From assembly GCA_005503085.1 (NCBI GenBank), contig SCOI01000016.1, positions 62,001 through 126,000 of the forward strand: a DNA stretch of 64,000 nucleotides, given 5' to 3'. This stretch comes from Burkholderiales bacterium C2 (lineage in GTDB: Bacteria; Pseudomonadota; Gammaproteobacteria; Burkholderiales; Burkholderiaceae_C). Every line of letters begins with the position of its first letter. The first letter of the stretch is position 1. The position numbers were made by a program, and so were the translations under genes. The notes below the pieces were generated by a model. The model saw only the letters and a list, made by a program, of their open reading frames with translations, did not search any database and was not told the origin of the DNA. Shown here piece by piece: positions 16,701 to 25,453 of this stretch.

Positions 16701-19700
16701 ACCGTGACCTTGGCACCACTCGCCGACTGGGTCTCGATCAGGAACTGCGGCTGGCCGCGCACATTGCCGGGCGCTCCGGCATAGGCCTGAAAGGTCCAGC
16801 GCGTGCCGTCCTTGAACAGCAGGCGCCACAGCCCGTCGATCTGGGCCATGCGCGCGCCATCAAACGCCGGCTCCGTGCGGTTGCGCAGCGAGCCATCGGC
16901 CTCGGGGGCAAACACATGGTGGATATTGCCCGGCATCACCAGACGCACCGTGTTGCCGGCCAGCAGCATGGCGTCGTAGTCCAGCGTCCAGCCATAGCCG
17001 ATCGAGCCCTCGGTGCCGCCGATATTGTTGAAGGCGTCGATCGGGTTGTAGTTGCGGCCGGTCTCCACCGGAGTATGGCCCTTGCAGCTCATGCCACCGG
17101 TGCGCGTCAGCTCCTGGCCGGTCAGCAGATCGACCGGGTTGCCGCCACTGGGCTTGGGGCAGTCGGGCGGCGGCGGCGGCGGTTTCGGTGGACGCTCCAG
17201 GCAAGCCAGGCCGCAGACGCCGCAGAAGCGCGTCAAGCCGCCATTGATCATCTTGGCGGTCTTGCCGTCGGCGCTGACCATGGCCTGACCGGCGATCTTC
17301 CATTCCCCGGTGCCGCCCATCGGGCTGCCATCGAAGAACCAGACATTGATGACCTCGCCGGGTTCGGCCCCGGTGTCATTGGGCAAGGTGATCGGAATGG
17401 GCTTGCTGGGAATGCCGCCCATCGGCGTGCCGAAGTAGAGCTGGTAGGCCGCGCCGGTGGGTACTGGCGGCGTCACCACCGGCAGCTCGGAGATCTCGCG
17501 CTTCTCGACCGCGATGCGGGTCTTCTTGACGCCGTCCCAGCCGATGATCTCGGCCCCGGCGGGCAGCACGATCTCCAGGCCGGGGAAGCGCTCGTCGCTG
17601 ATGCGCTGCTCGGTCACCGCGTTATTGATGGTCTTGAAGTTCTCGACCACCGGCGGCGGCGCAATCACGAAGTCCTTCAGCACCACGATCTGGTTGGCCT
17701 GCACCTGCACGCTGAAAGGCCAGATCGGGTAGAGCGGGTTGGCCGGCGTCGCGTCGAAGCGCAGGGTCAGCGCGCCTTCGCTAAGCCCGGCCAGCTCGAA
17801 ACCGCCGGCCGCATCGGTGGCCGTGACCGGCGAATTCTGGGCACCGGTATCGGCACGCACAATCACGCCGGCGATCGGCAGGCCCTCGGGCGTGATGAAG
17901 CGGCCGCGCACGCCGGTGCTGGGTGTGCTGGCAGGATCGGGCACGGTCAGCATGACCCTGACGCTGCGGCTGATGGCGCCGGCCGAGGAACTGCCGCTGC
18001 CGCTGACCACCAATTCATAATTGCCCGGCTTCACGTCCGGGGCGGCCTGCAGACGCAGGGTCGCCTGCCGGTCGGCCGGCAGCAGCTTGGGATCGAAGCT
18101 TGCGCTGACCCTGGCAGGCAGGCCGCCGATGGCCAGACTCATCGCGCCCGCATAAGCCTGGCTGCCGGTGCTGACGATGGCGATCACGGCCGCCGTCTCG
18201 CTGCCGCGCAGCAGGCGCAGCGCATTGGGCGTCGCGCTGAGGCCGGCGTCCTGGGCCTGGTCGACGGTGAACACCGGGCCAGTGACCGAGCCCAGCGCAT
18301 TGGCGACACGGACCGCGCCGGTGCTGGCCGTGGCCGGAATGCGGATCTGCAGCTCTGTCGCCGTGGCCGACAGCAGCTCCACCTGGGCCTCGCCGACCCA
18401 GGCCCGGTTGTTGCCGAGCACGGTGTCGAAGCCCTGGCCACTGATCTTGACCACGCTGCCCTGGGCGCCCCGCGTCGGCGCGATGCCGCTGATACTGAGC
18501 TGGCTCTGGCGCATCAACACCTGCGCGCGCGCGCTCTGGCGCCCTGGCGCCTCGGCGAGCAAGACCAGACTGCCCTCGCTGAGGGCCTTGAGTGCGAAGC
18601 TGATGCTGCTGGTCCCCGCAGGTAGCAACACGCCGGCGGGCAGCTCGGCGCTGCCCTGGCCGCTGTAGCTCAGCTGGACGGCCAGGCCGCCGGTCGGCGC
18701 CGGAGCGGCACTGCTGAGCACGAACTGCTGGGTCGCGCCCACCGCGAGCTCGGCCCGGGCCGGCGCCAGCTGCAGCGCCGGCAGCTGCTTGACCAGCACG
18801 CGGGCACGCAGCTTGGTCGGGCCCTGCTTGATCTCGAGCCAGGCCTGACCGAGACCCAGGCCTTCGAGCTCACCCTGGGCCGTGATCCTGAAAATCTTCT
18901 CGTCCTCGCTACGCAGCAGCACGCCCTCGACCTTGTCGCTGACCGTGCCGTCCGTCATCAAGGCTTTCAGCGGATAGACGGCGGTATTGCCCAGCCCCAG
19001 TTCGAACTCGGCCGGCGGGCGCAGTTCCTCGACCACGGCCGGCGTGACCCGCACCTGGGCGGTCGCTTGGCTGCCGTTGAGCCCGACGCTGAGCTGGGCC
19101 AGGCCCTCGTCGAGCGCGCTGATCGGCACGCTGGCCGTGGTCTGGCCGGGTGGCACCGTCACCAAGGCCGGTACAGCGATCACATTGCTCGCATCCACCT
19201 GCACGGCCACCTCGCTCAAGGCGGCGACGCTGGGCGCCAGCTGCACCAGGGCCTGGCCTATCGTGCCCTTGGGCAGGCTTTGCTGCGCCGGGCTCAGGCC
19301 GGTCAGCAGGGGCAGGTCGCTGCGCACCCGCACATCCAGTGTCGCCACCAGTGCATTGCCATAGCCTTTGAAGCTCAATTTGGCCTGGCCAGCCGCCAGG
19401 CCTTGGATCATGAGAGTGGCCTGGCGCTCGCCCGCCGGCATGAACAGCGTGGACGGGATCTGCACCACCGCCTCGGTGCTGCCCGGCGTCGCGTTCTGCT
19501 GGCTGGCAATGCTGAGGTTCAGCAGCTGGTCGTAGTTGCGCACCGCATCCAGCTGCACCTGCACCTGCGCCGACGCACCGGCCGCCAGCACCAGCGAGGG
19601 TGGGGCCAGCGTCAGGCTCGGGGGTATGGTCGCGCCGACCGGGTCGCGCAGCTGCAGCTGCGCGCTGAGCGTACTGCCACCGCCCTCAACACTGACGGTG

Positions 19701-20578
19701 GCCAGGCCGGCCTTCAGCGCACTGACCGGGATGTCGATGCGGTCCACGCCGGCCGGCACGCGCAAGCTGGCCGGCGCCTGCAGCAGCCCGGCCGGACTCA
19801 CGCCCAGGACCAGATCCTGCGCCTGCTTGCTGAAGCCGCTGAGCCGCAGACTGAGTTTGCTGCTGGCGCCGACTTCAAGATGGCTGCGCTCGGGCAGCAG
19901 AGCCAGCGGCCGTGCAGCGGCCTCGGTGACACGCAACCAGGCCTCCAGCGTATCGGCCGCCAATTCGGCCTGCACCTGGTGCACACCCGCCTCAAGCACG
20001 GTGACCGGCACACTGAGGCCTTGCTGGCCGGCCGGCACGATCGCATGCTCGGGCAGCGCGATCGCGCCGGCCGCGCTGCGCAGAGCGACGCGCATATCCT
20101 CACGCGGCACCGCGCTCAGGCCCAGCCTCAGGCTCAGCGGGGCACCCGCCGTCGCGCCGCCCGGCGAAGGTTCGAGCAGCACCAACCGTGGTTGGCCGGC
20201 GATGACGGTGATGCTGGCAGTCAGGACACGCGCCGGCGCGGCCACCCGCAGCACCGTGGTACCGACGCCGATGGCCTGCACCGGCAGCTCGACCATGCTG
20301 GCGCCCTGCTCCAAGTTGACACGGGCGGGCGCCTGCAGGACGCCGGGCCGGGTGACACTGATCACATAGGTCTGCGCGCGCTCCGCCGGCCCGGGTATGC
20401 GGATCTGCAGCTTGGCGCTGGCGCCGTTCTCCAGACTCAGCTCATTGACGGACAGCAGCGGTGCACCGACGCTGGGCACTTGGGCCCAGGCAGCGGGTGC
20501 AGCCAGGGCGAACAGCAGCGCCAGCAGGGCCGCGCGCGGCCACCACATCGTCATCAGGAATTTGCTGTGCTGCCACAT
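13772..20578 (-). CDS. Giant secreted RHS/YD-repeat protein with variable C-terminal tip
   Basis: 2268 residues with a signal peptide (ALLALLFALAAPAAWAQ). In order: six or seven Ig-like beta repeats of about 90 residues (30-690); an IPT/TIG domain (about 690-770, ISGIAPTRGAQGSVVKISG); a carboxypeptidase-regulatory-like domain (about 888-960, RGRFITPEGLPIAGV); a Cys- and Pro-rich linker near 1120-1135; a DUF6531-type segment (NPVDLLTGQE) opening the shell; YD repeats to about 2080; and the RHS core (YYYRARFYDPQLKRFLSEDPVG, then NPVEMSDPTGE) ending near 2140. The last 128 residues (DNA 13775-14158) form a distinct tip: a hydrophobic Gly/Ala stretch, AVGAVAPGWLAVGKKSW, a basic helical part and a terminal CEC. 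The tip DNA is AT-richer than the core. Such proteins deliver C-terminal toxins or act as adhesins. Confidence 0.92.
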   Translation of the reverse strand: MWQHSKFLMTMWWPRAALLALLFALAAPAAWAQVPSVGAPLLSVNELSLENGASAKLQIRIPGPAERAQTYVISVTRPGVLQAPARVNLEQGASMVELPVQAIGVGTTVLRVAAPARVLTASITVIAGQPRLVLLEPSPGGATAGAPLSLRLGLSAVPREDMRVALRSAAGAIALPEHAIVPAGQQGLSVPVTVLEAGVHQVQAELAADTLEAWLRVTEAAARPLALLPERSHLEVGASSKLSLRLSGFSKQAQDLVLGVSPAGLLQAPASLRVPAGVDRIDIPVSALKAGLATVSVEGGGSTLSAQLQLRDPVGATIPPSLTLAPPSLVLAAGASAQVQVQLDAVRNYDQLLNLSIASQQNATPGSTEAVVQIPSTLFMPAGERQATLMIQGLAAGQAKLSFKGYGNALVATLDVRVRSDLPLLTGLSPAQQSLPKGTIGQALVQLAPSVAALSEVAVQVDASNVIAVPALVTVPPGQTTASVPISALDEGLAQLSVGLNGSQATAQVRVTPAVVEELRPPAEFELGLGNTAVYPLKALMTDGTVSDKVEGVLLRSEDEKIFRITAQGELEGLGLGQAWLEIKQGPTKLRARVLVKQLPALQLAPARAELAVGATQQFVLSSAAPAPTGGLAVQLSYSGQGSAELPAGVLLPAGTSSISFALKALSEGSLVLLAEAPGRQSARAQVLMRQSQLSISGIAPTRGAQGSVVKISGQGFDTVLGNNRAWVGEAQVELLSATATELQIRIPATASTGAVRVANALGSVTGPVFTVDQAQDAGLSATPNALRLLRGSETAAVIAIVSTGSQAYAGAMSLAIGGLPARVSASFDPKLLPADRQATLRLQAAPDVKPGNYELVVSGSGSSSAGAISRSVRVMLTVPDPASTPSTGVRGRFITPEGLPIAGVIVRADTGAQNSPVTATDAAGGFELAGLSEGALTLRFDATPANPLYPIWPFSVQVQANQIVVLKDFVIAPPPVVENFKTINNAVTEQRISDERFPGLEIVLPAGAEIIGWDGVKKTRIAVEKREISELPVVTPPVPTGAAYQLYFGTPMGGIPSKPIPITLPNDTGAEPGEVINVWFFDGSPMGGTGEWKIAGQAMVSADGKTAKMINGGLTRFCGVCGLACLERPPKPPPPPPDCPKPSGGNPVDLLTGQELTRTGGMSCKGHTPVETGRNYNPIDAFNNIGGTEGSIGYGWTLDYDAMLLAGNTVRLVMPGNIHHVFAPEADGSLRNRTEPAFDGARMAQIDGLWRLLFKDGTRWTFQAYAGAPGNVRGQPQFLIETQSASGAKVTVARNTRGQLLSVGTEQRRITASYGNSGFIEALTDPEGRAERFSYTPSKRLATVTDADGRETRYSYLSDADMPVDAACRHVLPPETGERLKTIHYPGLTHPTENFYGSGRRVLKQNTAQGKEYRFSYRVSGACVTQVGNPGKVCSGAACPTEDSWANHEAGWRFHGGQVLSTTVHEPDGTTRMARFGSQGQVLEMSDSAGGRTQWTRDAQNRRTKVVDAIGRVSRMSYDDQGNVVRQVDALGRITDIQYDPLWNKPSSVSRYAEDGTAQTWRMGYDNKGNLNRLTDPLGKVSGMAYNAQGQLTTLTDALNQSSSMGYNAAGDLVRLVDALGNTTRITTDRSGRPVSSTDPLSYTSSSLSNGIGQTIEIEDPLGGKTLMSYDEGARLKAVRNPLGKTIAGYGYDEFGRLASRSDALGAQERYSYDAADRVSEVVDRKGQATRYSYDEAGRILRMEAPDRTVDNAYDGAGRLIRVEQSGVAGASRVDYEYDAADRMVREIQTAQGRSQAVSYTYDRLDRRISRKLDEQDEVRYDWDLANRLTAIHYAGQSTRYAWDDAGRLTKKTLPNGITADYVYDAANRLLSIDYKKADGSRIDKIVYAYDARSQRTSKTLLSASTRAETPMTAEYDSADRMSSITLRPGRPDAQTCTLSYDPNGNLSEKSCGAAGQTRYSWDSLNKLVSVSGPGLDAVFAYDVLGRRVSRTLNGEITQYVYDGTQAIAETRSGVKTSLLTGLAVDELIASYKQGSQRVMLSDALGSVLAETRPDGSTATSLAYSAYGEPGISGEAPSSSTGYTGREQDAANLYYYRARFYDPQLKRFLSEDPVGIRDGLNVYAYVSGNPVEMSDPTGEVGIVGALVGAGFEIGMQMATNYMKGCDIWDLDNYDLWDIAASAAVGAVAPGWLAVGKKSWTSGQAIRTLNGQLAGARTANRVGKIQGRINSHQGQIKEIVGTQLAWQGGKAVGKAMNGSVDRDCECRK

Positions 20579-20644
20579 AGTGCTGGACCAAGCTGCGTTC
20601 GTTAATGAGACCGTCGAATCACCAAACCGTTGGGCGGGCCACGC

Positions 20645-22171
20645 TCAGCCACCCAGGCTGGCCAGCCGCATCGCGGCCAGGGCCTCGGCGCTGGCCTCGA
20701 ACTCGCGGCCGCTGACCGTGATCAAGGTGGTGCGCGAACGCCCATCCAGACTGGCCGTCAACGTGATGCGCTCGACCCGCTCCCCCTGCGCAAAGCGCGA
20801 CAAGGCTTCGCCCATCGCCACCACCACGGTGTAGGTGATCGTCGCTTGCAGGGTGCTGGCCCCACCCGGCAGCGCGATGCTGGCGCTGGCCGTGGCGGCC
20901 TGCGGCGCGCCGGCCAGCGCCGTGCTGACCGTGCTGACCTCGGAGCCGTTATTGGGCGTGACGGCCAGACGCACCGTATTGCCCAAGGGCACGCCGGTCG
21001 TGGCGAAGGTCACCGTGACCGGATTGGCCGTGCCGACCGGCAGCTTCACATCGGCTACGCCGGTGGGTTGCTCGGGCACATTGACCCCGGCCACGCTGGT
21101 GATCTTCAGGGTCGGCGTGCCGGCGATGAAGATAGGCCCGGGCTGGGCCGACGATGCGGCCGGCGTCGTACCGGCTGTCCGGGTGACGCTCTCCGCCTCA
21201 AGACGGATGCGACCGGTTCCGCCGGCACCGCCCCGGTAGCCGCAGGTGTAGCTGCCCGAACCTCCGCCGCTGGCGGTGATCTCACCGTTGCCGGCCAACG
21301 TTGTCGCCACCAGACGGATCGCGCCCCCGCTGCCGCCACCGCCACCGGATGCCCGATTCAGACTGTCGCAACCGACCGTCGCGACATCACCGGCACGCCC
21401 ACCGGATGCGAGGATCTTGCCGGTCGTGTTGGTGATCGTCAGCGTGCCGGAAACGGCGATCAGCAGTGCGCCACCACCGCCGGCGCCGCCGGAGCCGGCC
21501 CAGTTGCGGCCCGCCTGACCGCCACCGCCGCCAGAGCCTCCAATCAAGGGCAGCAGCTCGGTCGCACCATAGATCGGGCCGACAGGCGGCTCGACGCAAT
21601 AGGCACTGCTGGTTCCACCCACCGAGCCGAAACCGCCGCCGGTGCCGCCGCCGTAACCCACCGCGTTATTGCTCTCCCAATCCACCCCGTTGCAGGTCGA
21701 TCGCATGGTGCTCGAGCCGCCACCCGGACCCAGCCCCTTGCCACCAATGCGTTCGAGCAGGTCAATCGCCCCAGGCCGTCCCCCCCGTCCGCCGCTGTAT
21801 CCGCCAGGCCCGCCTTCGCCCGGGTTGCCATCATCGGCCAGCACACCATCCCCCGCCGTGCCAGACGCGGCCGAGGGCTTGCCGCCGACATCGATCACGC
21901 CGCTGATGGTCGCATTGCCGGCCACCAGCAGCACCACCGGCGTGTTGGTGGTGTTCTTCTTGAACGTCACCTTGACCCCGGCCGGGATGTTGATGCTGGC
22001 GTAGTTCAGGATGCCCGAGGGCGGCAGGGTGACGACGGTGTCCACCGCCGGTGCCAGGTCGCCATCGGCGCCGGTGCTGCCGCTGTTGAAGGCATGGGCG
22101 CCGTGGGCTGTGGCCATGAGTGCCAGCGTCATCACGGCGTGTCGGATAGTGCTGAGGTGATGTGCACGCAT
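20645..22171 (-). CDS. Secreted glycine-rich protein, function unknown
   Basis: 508 residues from the ATG at 22171, which has a very strong AGGAGG site seven bases upstream; the open frame extends to 22231 but that start lacks one. Signal peptide VMTLALMATAHGAHAF. An N-terminal beta domain (GVKVTFKKNTTNTPVVLLVAGNATISGVIDVGGK) is followed by a long Gly-rich section with many GGxGG runs (about 100-320), then a C-terminal beta domain (PVTVTFATTGVPLGNTVRLAV). The layout resembles surface beta-helix or matrix proteins. It lies between the YD/IPT gene and the RHS gene on the same strand with gaps of 56 and 66 bases, so the three are probably one operon. Confidence 0.72.
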   Translation of the reverse strand: MRAHHLSTIRHAVMTLALMATAHGAHAFNSGSTGADGDLAPAVDTVVTLPPSGILNYASINIPAGVKVTFKKNTTNTPVVLLVAGNATISGVIDVGGKPSAASGTAGDGVLADDGNPGEGGPGGYSGGRGGRPGAIDLLERIGGKGLGPGGGSSTMRSTCNGVDWESNNAVGYGGGTGGGFGSVGGTSSAYCVEPPVGPIYGATELLPLIGGSGGGGGQAGRNWAGSGGAGGGGALLIAVSGTLTITNTTGKILASGGRAGDVATVGCDSLNRASGGGGGSGGAIRLVATTLAGNGEITASGGGSGSYTCGYRGGAGGTGRIRLEAESVTRTAGTTPAASSAQPGPIFIAGTPTLKITSVAGVNVPEQPTGVADVKLPVGTANPVTVTFATTGVPLGNTVRLAVTPNNGSEVSTVSTALAGAPQAATASASIALPGGASTLQATITYTVVVAMGEALSRFAQGERVERITLTASLDGRSRTTLITVSGREFEASAEALAAMRLASLGG

Positions 22172-22227
22172 GACGCGGCCTCCTTTGCTGTGGTGGTGCT
22201 TGTCGAGTGAAACGTGGGCATGGGCCT

Positions 22228-25200
22228 TCATGGCGCGGCCTCCTTGACGTAGACGGTGAAGGTGTTGGCCGGCGTCGCCAGGGTCGAAGAGCCGCCGGCA
22301 AGATTGAAGACCCGGATCGTGTAAGCCCCGGTCGGCGCATCGCTGCGCACCGCGACGGGTATCGTCAGTTCGCTGCCATCGGGCTTGATGTCGGCCGTGT
22401 CGCCGAATACCAGCGCACCGGCCGGCACGGCCTCAACGCGCTGTACGCCTTGCAGTCGGGTGCCGCGCACGCGCAACACGAGGACATCACCCTGGCGCGC
22501 CAGGATGGGCTCGATGGAGACGATGTCGGGCAGGCCCGCCACCACTTCCAGCTGCAGTCGCGCGGCGTTGCCCAGGGTAGGTATCGGCTTGCCGATGTCA
22601 TCCAGCACCAGCAGCTGGTAGGGCTGGACCAGCGCATCGGCCTTGGCCACCACGGTCTGGCGCAAGCTGCTGCCATCGGCGCTGACCTGGGCCGTGCCCT
22701 GCAGGTCCAGCTGGCCGCTCGGCTGTAGCTGCAGGCTGGCATCGGTCGGCAGGGCCACACCACTGACCACCAGCTCCAGGCTCTGGCCGCGCAGCAAGGC
22801 GGCGGGGCTGAGGCCGCTGACACCGGCACCGAGCAGCACGCCGGTCGCGGGCGCACGCAGCAACAGTTCCCGGCTTGATGCCGGCGGCGAGTCTTGCAGC
22901 AGCTCCACGCCGACCAGCGAGGCCGGCAGCAGCGCAGTGATGCCAGGCCCGGTCGGACCGTCACCCAGCAAGACCCCGACCGTCGGGGCCATCAGCGCAC
23001 TGACCGTGCTCTGCACATCGCCGATGCTCAACTGGTTGTTGGGGCCAGGTGTTGCGCTAGTCTCGCCGGCGGCGGTCAGCAGGGTCACGGTGCGCGGGCC
23101 CTTAGCAGCATCGGCCGCGATGATCAGCGACACCGTGGCTTCGCTGCCCTCGGCATTGACATTGGGCGTGCCCACCGACACGCCGGCCGAGGGCGTGACG
23201 CGTACCTGCTGGGTGTTAAGGAAGTTGCGGCCGCGCAGGGTCAGCGCGATGCTGCTGCCGGGCTTGGCCGTCGGCGGGTCCAGCGACTCCAGCACCGGCA
23301 CCACCGGCGTCACCAGCAGCAGCGGCTCCTGCACAGCGGCGAAGGCGATCGCTGTGCCGGCGGCCGTCACCCGCAGGCGCCGCAGCCCCAAGGGCGCATC
23401 GCCGGCTGCGGTCACCGCCACATCGACGCTCAGCCCGTCGGCGGCCGGCGTGACGGCCCCCACCGTCAGGCCGGTGGCCGGCTCCAGGCTCAGGGCATCG
23501 ACAGCCTGCAAACCGGCGCCGTGCAGGCGCAGTACCAGGCTGTCGCCCTTGGCGATGCTGCGCGGGCTGAAATCGCTGATCACCGAGCCCACGGTCACGC
23601 CTACCAGCGGCGCGGCGCTCAGGGTCGCGAGGCCGCCGGGCTCAGCGTTCTGCGCCAGCTCCACGCCCACCAAGCCGGCCGAGAGTTGCTGGATGGCCTG
23701 CCAACCGCTGTTGTCCTCGTAAACGGTGACGGTATTGGCCGCCGTCGGTGCCTCATCGCTGCCGCCGCTGGGGCTGCTCAGCACGATCACGCGCGGCCCG
23801 GGTGCGGCCGAAGCCAGCACCTGCAGGCCGACCGTGAGGCTGTTGCCGTCGGGGCTCAAGGTCAAGGTCGAACCGAGGCGCAGGCCGGCGCCGCCGCGCA
23901 CCTCGACCGCCGTCACATCCTGCAGATGACGGCCGCGGATGACGAACTCGCTGACCGTGCTGCCGGCCGTCAGCGTGATCGGTGAGACCGACAGGATCTG
24001 CGGTCGCGGCAGCACGATGTCGATGTCATCGGCCCCCAGCACGGCGGGCCGCAGCGTGACCCCGCCGGACTGCAGCGTGAGGCTGCGCAGGCCGGTGGCG
24101 GCATTGGCCGCGACGGTCACCGGCAGGCTGGCCTGGCGGCCATCCGGACTCACGCTCAGGCTACCCAGGCTCAGCCCCAGGGCCGGGTCGATGCTGGCGC
24201 TCAGGTCTGCCGGCAGACCCTCGCCGAGAATCGTCAGGGTCTGGGTCGCACCTTGCGACAGATAGCGCGGCTGCGTATCCAGCCATGGGCTGCCACCCAG
24301 CGTCACACCCACCAGCGGCGCACCCAGCAGGGTCGCGAATGTGGGCTGCGGCTGCGCCGTCTGCGCCAGCTCGACACCGACCAGGGCGGCCCGTGCGGTG
24401 CTGATGCCTTCCGGGTTGATGGTCACGAAGATAGGCACCTGCAGCAGACCCAGCGTCGGCGAGACCAGACGCAGCTCGGTATTGCCGCCCTTCAGGCCGC
24501 GGACGCTGAAGCGCGCGCTCAGCTGACCGGCCGTGATGCTCAGGCTGGCGGGGCTGACCGTGGCAATGTCCTCGCGTTGCACCGTCAGCGCGAACTGGTG
24601 GCTCTCGTCGTCGACATGATCCAGGGTCAGGTCAAAACCGGCCGCGCCGGCCGAGGGCGAGATCGCAATCGGCAGCGGCGCCACGGTCGGCACCGGCAAG
24701 GCCGGCCTGATCTGCAGTGCGATGCTGGCCGTCCCGGCGACCGAACTCAGGCGCAGCAGGCTGGTCCCCAGGCCCGCGAGCGGCGACACCGCCAGATCGA
24801 AGCTCAGGCTGGTGGCTGTGCGGCTGACCTTGGAGATGGACAGCTCGGCATCATCGGCCGTCAGCGCCGCCGTGGCCAGCTGGGTGCCGGTCAGCGTGAC
24901 CCGGCTGCTGCTGCCACGCCGCAAGGCGGTGGGTGCAATGGCGCTGACTGTGGGCGGCTGGGCCACGCCATCGGTGCGCACGGCGCGGATATTGCCGGCG
25001 GCGTCGTATTCGTACTCGGTGAGTTTGTTGGCGCCATCGATGACGCGGATCAGCCGGCCCAGGCCGTCATATTCATAGCGTTCGGTAGCCGCCTGTGCGG
25101 GTGCTGCCAGCAGCAGGCCCAGCACCATGAGCAAGCCAGCGGCCCCCCTGCGCAATGCGCGGGTCGCGTGAACAAACAGGTCGCTGCTTGAGCCCACATT

Positions 25201-25245
25201 TCCCCCCTGGTTTTGCCATTCAACGACGGCTTTGGAACCACTCAT
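22228..25245 (-). CDS. Secreted protein with two YD repeats and three long IPT-containing repeats
   Basis: 1005 residues if the ATG at 25245 is used; the frame is open to 25311 and the start is uncertain. A hydrophobic export segment lies at about 33-53. Immediately after come two YD repeats (RYEYDGLGRLIRV and EYEYDAAGNIRAV), normally found inside RHS shells. The rest is built of IPT/TIG-like beta domains in three tandem units of roughly 230-250 residues, beginning near 287, 524 and 776. Each opens with LVGVEL, then LVGVTLG or a variant about 20 residues later, followed by two IPT-like domains. The adjacent RHS gene shares the YD and IPT themes. It probably acts outside the cell; mechanism unknown. 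Confidence 0.78.
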   Translation of the reverse strand: MSGSKAVVEWQNQGGNVGSSSDLFVHATRALRRGAAGLLMVLGLLLAAPAQAATERYEYDGLGRLIRVIDGANKLTEYEYDAAGNIRAVRTDGVAQPPTVSAIAPTALRRGSSSRVTLTGTQLATAALTADDAELSISKVSRTATSLSFDLAVSPLAGLGTSLLRLSSVAGTASIALQIRPALPVPTVAPLPIAISPSAGAAGFDLTLDHVDDESHQFALTVQREDIATVSPASLSITAGQLSARFSVRGLKGGNTELRLVSPTLGLLQVPIFVTINPEGISTARAALVGVELAQTAQPQPTFATLLGAPLVGVTLGGSPWLDTQPRYLSQGATQTLTILGEGLPADLSASIDPALGLSLGSLSVSPDGRQASLPVTVAANAATGLRSLTLQSGGVTLRPAVLGADDIDIVLPRPQILSVSPITLTAGSTVSEFVIRGRHLQDVTAVEVRGGAGLRLGSTLTLSPDGNSLTVGLQVLASAAPGPRVIVLSSPSGGSDEAPTAANTVTVYEDNSGWQAIQQLSAGLVGVELAQNAEPGGLATLSAAPLVGVTVGSVISDFSPRSIAKGDSLVLRLHGAGLQAVDALSLEPATGLTVGAVTPAADGLSVDVAVTAAGDAPLGLRRLRVTAAGTAIAFAAVQEPLLLVTPVVPVLESLDPPTAKPGSSIALTLRGRNFLNTQQVRVTPSAGVSVGTPNVNAEGSEATVSLIIAADAAKGPRTVTLLTAAGETSATPGPNNQLSIGDVQSTVSALMAPTVGVLLGDGPTGPGITALLPASLVGVELLQDSPPASSRELLLRAPATGVLLGAGVSGLSPAALLRGQSLELVVSGVALPTDASLQLQPSGQLDLQGTAQVSADGSSLRQTVVAKADALVQPYQLLVLDDIGKPIPTLGNAARLQLEVVAGLPDIVSIEPILARQGDVLVLRVRGTRLQGVQRVEAVPAGALVFGDTADIKPDGSELTIPVAVRSDAPTGAYTIRVFNLAGGSSTLATPANTFTVYVKEAAP

Positions 25246-25399
25246 CCAGGGTTCATTCCAGATGTCTGACGGGCTCCGCTTGGCACGCAGTGGAGCACGC
25301 GGGGGTGTCAAAAGTCAACGCTGCCCCTGCCGGATGGCGCCTATGGTTTTCCCACCCTACGAGTTTGGGATCGCGCGTCAGCTCCGGCTGTGCGAATGC

Positions 25400-25414
25400 G
25401 GGGTCAGGTCTTGC
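25400..25414 (+). repeat. Copy of a recurring 15-base motif GGGGTCAGGTCTTGC
   Basis: An exact copy in the gap between gspB and the YD/IPT gene. The same 15-mer occurs exactly at 40441-40455 inside putA. Versions with one or two mismatches lie in or at the edges of gene-free gaps at 9819-9833, 32335-32349, 38739-38753, 49786-49800 and 53117-53131, on either strand. Confidence 0.6.
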
Positions 25415-25453
25415 TGATAGTCCGCGCAGGTCGTCATCTCGCCACCTGCGGCT

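Noticed and set aside
14579-18625. A 1348-codon open frame on the plus strand opposite the RHS gene
   Set aside because: It mirrors the codon pattern of the RHS gene in GC-rich DNA, has no ribosome site and a His/Gln/Arg/Ala-rich composition unlike any protein. The RHS domains on the other strand are unmistakable.
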